From Rubrivirga marina (GTDB lineage Bacteria; Bacteroidota; Rhodothermia; Rhodothermales; Rubricoccaceae): a stretch of DNA of 64,000 nt. Below the pieces are notes generated by a model, which saw nothing but the letters and a program-made list of their open reading frames with translations, did no database searches and was not told where the DNA came from. The translations under genes were made by a program, and so were the position numbers. Shown in pieces: positions 58,749-64,000 of this stretch (position 1 is its first letter; the number at the start of each line of letters is the position of its first letter). The stretch spans positions 1,559,154-1,623,153 of the forward strand of contig NZ_MQWD01000001.1 in NCBI RefSeq assembly GCF_002283365.1. Reading direction: 5' to 3'.

Positions 58749-59182
58749 GAGCCCGCGGCCTCGGCGACGCCGTGCTTGAGGCGGGCGAGGACGCCCGCGA
58801 AGCCGCGTTGGCGCTGCGGCCCAAGGAGCTGGGACACGCCGAGTTGCCGGAGGAGGTCGTCGGGGATGGCCGCGACCTCGCCGGGCGTCGCCCCGTCGTA
58901 CGCGTCGATCAGGATGCCGACGAGCGCCCGCTGCGTCGGCGCGTGGCCCGGGATGTCGGCGTGGAGGCGGACGACCCGGGCCCCCTCGGCCTCGGTGACC
59001 TCGGGGAAGAAGTAGACCTCCGCCTGGCACTCGTGGACGCGCCCCAGGCCGGCGTCGCGGGCCGCCTGGTAGCGGTCGGGGAGGGGCGGGAACTGGCGGG
59101 CGTGCTCGAGGAGCAACTCCACCTGGAGGTCGCGCGGGACCGACGCCAACTCGTCGGCGATCTCTTGGAGGCGGGCGTTCAT
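58745..59182 (-). CDS. sufE: SufE-family sulfur acceptor
   Basis: 145 residues. Accepts persulfide sulfur from SufS and passes it to the SufBCD scaffold for Fe-S cluster assembly. Conserved parts: EIADELASVPRDLQVELLLE, the active-site loop with Cys 52 (VHECQAEVYFF, matching the family's GCQSxVW), and the final ALVGILIDAYDGATP region with LLGPQRQRGFAGVLARL. No sufS or sufBCD in the window. It overlaps the GDPD gene and follows the rhodanese gene by 22 bases, giving a rhodanese-SufE-GDPD order. Confidence 0.92.
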   Translation of the reverse strand: MNARLQEIADELASVPRDLQVELLLEHARQFPPLPDRYQAARDAGLGRVHECQAEVYFFPEVTEAEGARVVRLHADIPGHAPTQRALVGILIDAYDGATPGEVAAIPDDLLRQLGVSQLLGPQRQRGFAGVLARLKHGVAEAAGS

Positions 59183-59204
59183 TCCGAGTGGCGAGATCGT
59201 CGCG

Positions 59205-60086
59205 TTAGTCGTCGAGGTCGCCGTCGTCGTCGGGCTCGCCCTTCTCGACGGGCACGCCGACGAGGTTGCCCCACTCGGTCCACGAGCCGTCGTAGTTGCG
59301 GACGTCCTTGAAGCCGAGGAGGTACTTCAGCACGAACCACGTGTGGCTGGAGCGCTCGCCGATCCGGCAGTACGCGATCGTCTCGGCCTTCGGGTCGAGG
59401 TCCTGCTCCTCGAGGTAGATCGCCTCGAGGTCCTCGCGGCTCTTGAACGTCCCGTCGGCGTTGGCCGCGCGGCTCCAGGGCACGTTCGAGGCGCCCGGGA
59501 TGTGGCCGGCGCGGAGGGCCGCCTCGGAGGCCGGGTCGTGCGGGGCGTGCGAGATCTCGCCGATGTACTCCGCCGGGCTCCGGACGTCGACGAGGGCCCC
59601 GCCGTCCTGCATGTGGGCGAGGACGTCGTCGCGGAAGGCGCGGATCGAGGGGTCCGGCTTCTCGGCCGAGTAGTCGGTGGAGTCGTACTTCGGGACCTCG
59701 GTCGTGAGCGTCCGGCCCTCGGCCTCCCACTTGGCCCGGCCGCCGTCCATGACGCGGCAGTCCGCGTGGCCGAACATCTTGAACGTCCAGAAGGCGTAGG
59801 TGGCCCACCAGTTCGACTTGTCGCCGTAGAACACGAGCGTCGTGTCGGGGCGGATGCCGAGGCGGGAGCAGAGGGCCTCGAACGGCTTCTGGCCGATGTA
59901 GTCGCGGACGTCAGGGTCCTGGAGGTCCGTCTGCCAGTCGACGTGGACGGCGTTGTGGAGGTGGCCGGTGGCGTAGAGCAGGACGTCCTCGTTCGACTCG
60001 ATCACGCGGACGCGCTCGGTGTCGGCGAGGTGCTTGGCGACCCAGTCGGTGGAGACGAGGACCTCGGGGTGGGCGTACTCGGACAT
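59205..60086 (-). CDS. Two-domain sulfurtransferase (rhodanese)
   Basis: 293 residues. Two rhodanese domains; the C-terminal one has the active Cys 240 in [15 protein letters not shown], and the first is inactive ([16 protein letters not shown] has no Cys at the matching place), as is usual in thiosulfate or 3-mercaptopyruvate sulfurtransferases. The CRIGERS loop fits thiosulfate:cyanide sulfurtransferase. No signal peptide; the ATG at 60086 is preferred because [16 protein letters not shown] is the family N-terminus. The acidic tail ends [10 protein letters not shown]-like. Located upstream of sufE, so it may help deliver sulfur. Confidence 0.93.
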   Translation of the reverse strand: MSEYAHPEVLVSTDWVAKHLADTERVRVIESNEDVLLYATGHLHNAVHVDWQTDLQDPDVRDYIGQKPFEALCSRLGIRPDTTLVFYGDKSNWWATYAFWTFKMFGHADCRVMDGGRAKWEAEGRTLTTEVPKYDSTDYSAEKPDPSIRAFRDDVLAHMQDGGALVDVRSPAEYIGEISHAPHDPASEAALRAGHIPGASNVPWSRAANADGTFKSREDLEAIYLEEQDLDPKAETIAYCRIGERSSHTWFVLKYLLGFKDVRNYDGSWTEWGNLVGVPVEKGEPDDDGDLDD

Positions 60087-60106
60087 GGTGGGGGAGGGGC
60101 GGGGGT

Positions 60107-60114
60107 GGAAGGTA
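60107..60114 (-). promoter_or_regulatory. Putative -7 element TACCTTCC before rhodanese
   Basis: On the minus strand TACCTTCC is 20 bases before the rhodanese ATG, the same class as TACCTTGG before the kinase gene. Confidence 0.45.
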
Positions 60115-60274
60115 CGAGGCTCGTCGCCGGCGCCGGCGCCGGGGCGACCGCGCGGGCTCTTCATGTTGTCTCCCTCTTAGGTCGATCCCGAAATGGCCTT
60201 AACCTCGTGAGGAGCGAGCCTGACCCGCCGAGCGGGCCGCAGCCGGTCCACCGACTGGGGGACGCCCCGGTGCC

Positions 60275-60306
60275 TTGACAGGGTTTTCCGGGGCCAGGTA
60301 TATTCG
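60275..60306 (+). promoter_or_regulatory. Strong promoter: TTGACA, 18 bases, TATATTCG
   Basis: TTGACA at 60275-60280 and TATATTCG at 60299-60306, spacing 18 bases. It satisfies both the classic sigma-70 consensus (TTGACA/TATATT) and the Bacteroidota form (TAnnTTnG). It lies about 300 bases before the TonB receptor start, so the transcript has a long leader. The clearest promoter in the window. Confidence 0.7.
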
Positions 60307-60593
60307 CTCCCGTCGCCTTAACACGCCCTACACCGAACCGCCCACCCGCTCAGGTTGATACCGTCCTCCATTTGCCAGGACCAGCAGCCAAGCGTGCGTG
60401 GGTACGCCAGGGCGACACGCGACCGTGGGGTCGCACGGGCCGCTCGGTCGGCCCACGACCCAGACCCGGGGCTTAGGACTCGTCCCGGACGCCCCACAGC
60501 CCCGGCCCTCGGGTCACGGCATCATCCGACCGGCGTCTCTTGACGCACTTCCAATCCCGGGCCACCGGCGCCCGGGCTCACACACCACCCTTC
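60307..60593 (+). promoter_or_regulatory. Long 5' leader of the TonB receptor gene
   Basis: About 285 bases between the promoter and the ribosome site, with no convincing gene. It is GC-rich and full of short inverted repeats; one perfect 7-bp hairpin (CCCGGGC, seven-base loop, GCCCGGG) is at 60556-60576, shortly before the ribosome site. I recognise no known riboswitch core (no B12-box or TPP sequence). It may be a structured regulatory leader. Confidence 0.4.
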
Positions 60594-60600
60594 AGGAGGT
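60594..60600 (+). promoter_or_regulatory. Strong ribosome binding site AGGAGGT
   Basis: AGGAGGT four bases before the ATG at 60604 (AGGAGG then T and AGC). Most genes here lack such a site, so this start probably has high translation efficiency. Confidence 0.75.
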
Positions 60601-60603
60601 AGC

Positions 60604-63600
60604 AATGTTTCGTTCACTGAGCACCGCCGTGCTCTTGCTGCTGTTCGCGCTGCCCGGCGTGGCACTGGCGCAGAACACCGGCAAGCTGTCAGGCCGCGTG
60701 ACGGACGCCGATACCGGCGATCCCCTCATCGGCGCCAACGTGTATCTCGCCGACATCCAGCGTGGCGCGGCCACGGACATCGACGGCAACTACACCATCC
60801 TCGGCATCCCCGTCGGCCAGTACGACATCCAGTACTCGTACACGGGCTACCAGTCCGAGTTGATCACGGGCGTCGAGCTCTCGCAGGGCCGTACCCGCGT
60901 GGTCGACGTCGAGCTCTCGTCCGAGTCGCTCGGAGAGGTCGTCGTCGAGTATGAGCGGCCGCTCATCCAGGCGGACGCCATCGGCGTCCCGAAGGTCGTG
61001 ACCGGTGAGGACATTCAGAACCTCCCCGTCCGCGGCGTCGAGGGCGTGGCCTCGATCCAGGCCGGCGTCGTCTCCAACGACGGCTCCGGGACCCTCAACA
61101 TCCGCGGCGGTCGCGGCGAGGAGGTCACGTACTACATCGACGGCGTGAAGGTGATCGGTGGGGCCGCGGGCCGCGCCGTCCCGCAGCAGGCCATCGCCGA
61201 GCAGGAGATGCTCATCGGCACGATCCCGCCCCAGTACGGCGACGCGACGGCCGGCATCATCTCGATCTCGACGCGGTCCGGCGGCAACGACTTCTTCGGC
61301 TCGCTCGAGGCCATTACCTCGACCGGCCTCGACTCGTTCGGCTACAACCTCGGCGCGCTCACGCTCGGCGGCCCGATCGTGAAGGACTTCGCGAGCTTCT
61401 TCGTGTCCGTCCAGGGGACGTACTCCGAGGACGACTCGCCCTACGCGCTCGAGACGCTCCAGCTCAACGACGACGTCTACAACGCGATCCAGCAGTCGCC
61501 CCAGGTCGTCCGCGTCGACCGCGCCGGCTTCGGCGACGCCGCCCCGACCGGGACGCTGTTCACCGACGACGACTTCTACTACGTCGGGATCCCGGCCTCG
61601 GTCGACCCGTCGATCGACTTCGACCCGAACGACCCGGACGCGACGCTCGCCTTCACCGACGAGGAGCTCGCCGAGGCGCTCGGCATCGACGCCGGCCTCA
61701 TCGCCGGCAGCCCGTTCCTGGCCTACGACCTGTTCACGGCGGATGACGTCGACTCCCGGTTCTTCAGCCGTTCGGGCAAGGACGACCCGGCCACCCAGAT
61801 CGCGACCTCGGGCAACCTCGAGTTCCGGCCGGTCACCGGCGTGAACCTCCGCGTCGGCGGGGCCTACACGTACAACGAGGACCGCGGCTTCTCCTTCGAC
61901 CGCTCGCTCTTCAACCGCGACCGGTTCTCGACGACGGAGGACGAGGTGGCCCGCGGGTACGTCTCGCTCCGGCAGGTCCTGTCGAACACGGCGTTCTACC
62001 AGATCCAGGCGGAGTACTCCAACCGGTTCCAGCAGAACTACCCGGACGAGTTCGGCAGCGACATGAGCGACCTCCTGTTCTACGGCGACATCGACGCCGA
62101 GCAGAACGCGGTCGCCCGTCGGTACTACAACTACAACGCGGGCACGGGGACGTACACCCCGACCTACAGCGACGGGGCCATCAGCCCGGTCGGCGCGAAC
62201 CAGGGCATCGGCTTCAGCGCCCCGGGCACGCCGCTGACCGGCTACTCGAAGTTCAGCCAGGACCAGTTCCGCGTCTTCGGTTCCGCCCAGACGCAGGTCG
62301 GCGTCCACGAGCTCTCCTTCGGTGGCGAGTACGAGACGCAGACCCAGCGCTCCTGGTCGATCGGCGGTGCGTTCGCGCGCGATCTGGCCGAGTGCTACGA
62401 CGACGGCAGCGTCGAGCTCGCGTGCATCGACACGGACGGCGACGGAAACAACGACGCCGGCGTGACGAGCTACGAGCAACTCCCGTTTAGCATCGGGTTC
62501 GATAACCCGCGCGCTCGGGTCCGCTACTATGGCTACAACTACCTCGGCCTCGAAGAGGTCGACACGGACGACGTCGACGCCTACACGTCGAACCAGAGCC
62601 GGAACGTGGCCCCGTACAAGCCGCTCTACTACGGCGGCTACGTCCGGGACCGGATCGAGTACCGCGACCTCGTTCTCGACCTCGGGCTCCGGCTCGACGT
62701 GTTCGACAACAACACGCGCGTGCTCCGCGACCCGTTCGCGCTCGTCGACATCTACCGCGTCGACGACGTGCTCTCGGGCGTCCAGGGGATCAACCCGATC
62801 AACAACCTCCCGTCCAACATCGAGGGCGACTACGCCGTCTACGTGAGCGGGCAGAACGTCGTGGGCTACCGCGACCTCAACGGCAACTTTTACAACACGC
62901 AGGGTGGCGCGGTCACGGCCGACCGGATCCTCTCGACGGCCGGCGGCTCGCCGGCGATCGACGAGACGTCGGGCGGCCAGCTCACGGTCGACGCCTTCCG
63001 CGACTACGAGCCGCAGCTGACCGTCATGCCGCGCATCGGCGTGACGTTCCCGGTCACCAACCGGGCCCTGTTCTTCGCGTCCTACAACGTGACGAGCCAG
63101 CGCCCGAGCGAGAACGCGTTCGCCTCGATCCAGGACTTCGCCTACGCCTCGGAGAGCGGCGGCACCCTGAACAACGCGGACCTCAAGCCGGAGACGACGA
63201 CCCAGTACGAGCTCGGCTTCCGCCAGAGCGTCCTCGACCGGGCCGCCCTCACGGTCTCGGGGTTCTACCGGACCCAGCGTAACAAGATCACGCTCCGGAC
63301 CTTCAACCAGGCCTTCCCCTCCGGGTACACGGCCTACACGAACCAGGACTTCAGCACGACCAAGGGCGTCGAGTTCGCCTTCGACCTCCGTCGGACGCGC
63401 AACCTCCAGGTCAACGCGAACTACACCCTCCAGTTCGCGGAGGGGACCGGCTCCGACGCGCAGTCGGCCAACCTCCTCTCGTTCCGGACCACGACGTTCA
63501 TCTTCCCGGAGACGCTCTCGCCGCTGGCCTACGACCAGCGCCACAACGTGAACGTCTCGGTGGACTACCGGCTCGGTCAGGGCGAAGGCCCGATGATCGG

Positions 63601-64000
63601 CGGTGTCCGTCCGTTCGCCGGGTTCGGTCTCAACGTCCTCGGCGTGTTCAAGAGCGGCAACCGCTACACGCAGCTCGACGAGGGGGCGTTCACGTCGGAC
63701 TACGCCCAGAACATCGGTCTCCAGATCACGGGCGAGCCGAACGAGGTGGTCATCCCGGCGACGACGCGCCTCGACCTCAAGCTCGACCGCGGGTTCAACC
63801 TCGGCGGTGCCAACCTCCGCGGCTACCTCTGGATCCAGAACCTCCTCGACACGGACAACGTGGTCGGCGTCTACCGGACGACCGGCAACCCGGACACCGA
63901 CGGGTACCTCTCGACGGACCCCGACGTCATCGCCAACCTGGGCAGCCAGATCCAGCGTGACGCCTACCGGTTCCTCTACTCTGAGTACGTGGGTGGCCCC
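60604..64000 (+). CDS. TonB-dependent receptor, 3' end outside window
   Basis: At least 1,132 residues; the frame is open to the right edge. Signal peptide LLLLFALPGVALAQ, then a carboxypeptidase-regulatory-like domain (about 26-105; KLSGRVTDADTGDPLIGANV, ATDIDGNYTILGIPVG), a plug domain (about 125-225; LNIRGGRGEEVTYYIDGVKV), and a long beta-barrel with strands such as FFASYNVTSQRPSENAF and DLKPETTTQYELGFRQSV. This is the SusC/RagA-like or CarboxypepD_reg TonB receptor type. It imports a ligand across the outer membrane with TonB energy; ligand unknown. Strong promoter and ribosome site suggest high expression. Confidence 0.93.

Noticed and set aside
60556-60600. Cobalamin or TPP riboswitch in the TonB receptor leader
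   Set aside because: No B12-box-like GCCACTG or TPP core sequence is visible; only a generic hairpin.
60689-63544. A minus-strand open frame of about 950 residues opposite the TonB receptor
   Set aside because: Shadow of the receptor gene; composition is a Val/Glu/Arg/Asp repeat with no motif.
1-64000. tRNA or rRNA genes
   Set aside because: No cloverleaf with a GGTTCGAATCC-type T-loop or rRNA-like stretch was noticed on either strand; a tRNAscan run would settle it.

Overview
The window is about 64 kb of very GC-rich bacterial chromosome with dense genes on both strands and no RNA genes, CRISPR arrays, phage genes or insertion-sequence transposases that I can see. It looks like a member of the Rhodothermota, probably near Rubricoccaceae/Rubrivirga. 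Reasons: a TonB-dependent receptor with a carboxypeptidase-regulatory domain, a huge surface protein with a type IX secretion C-terminal domain, a Tricorn-type protease, promoter-like elements of Bacteroidota style (TAnnTT-type), few Shine-Dalgarno sites, and short inverted-repeat elements of the HPERSEGS/FAALRMT type. The taxonomic placement is inference.

Layout. 1-5.9 kb: MFS exporter (cut by the left edge), PAS histidine kinase, epoxyqueuosine reductase QueG, DinB and DoxX proteins, NDUFA9-like SDR. 6-12.3 kb: lipoprotein amidase and WD40-like lipoprotein, deoxynucleoside kinase coupled to an outer-membrane protein, GNAT. 12.3-19.4 kb: DUF2461, small lipoprotein, quinone oxidoreductase, MATE exporter, M20 and M28 peptidases. 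19.4-24.3 kb: a 1,487-residue T9SS-exported protein with its own regulatory region and strong terminator. 24.4-30.2 kb: DUF58, a membrane protein with an HEAGH motif, pyrR-pyrB, polysaccharide deacetylase, and the RimB/RimK pair. 30.3-37 kb: a compact cluster of two DUF4178 proteins, a small coiled coil, DUF350, membrane spermidine synthase, SpeD, an SPFH-GYF protein and a zinc ribbon. 37-46.4 kb: glucan phosphorylase, epimerase, a decayed hybrid kinase/AraC regulator, MsrB, Tricorn homologue, sulfite-oxidase-type enzyme. 46.5-52.5 kb: UvrB and a four-gene overlapping exopolysaccharide-type operon (pseudo-receiver, HEAT, GT2 synthase, YaiO-like barrel). 52.6-57.8 kb: pectinacetylesterase-like lipoprotein and a McrBC-type defence pair (EVE-AAA+ ATPase and DUF2357 nuclease) with an antisense GNAT between. 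57.8-64 kb: GDPD, SufE, rhodanese, and a TonB receptor cut by the right edge.

Three gene groups look like working systems: (1) the polyamine/SPFH/DUF4178 membrane cluster, (2) the pseudo-receiver/HEAT/GT2/YaiO operon, and (3) the EVE-McrB/DUF2357 nuclease pair. Two things cut across the window. One is a family of intergenic palindromes built on CCGCCTCGG/CCGAGGCGG that appears to serve as a shared terminator. The other is a set of small inverted-repeat elements that have altered neighbouring genes: one copy supplies the probable start codon of the polysaccharide deacetylase, and another supplies the C-terminal tail and stop of SpeD.

All functional names come from motif recognition by eye; no database search was possible.
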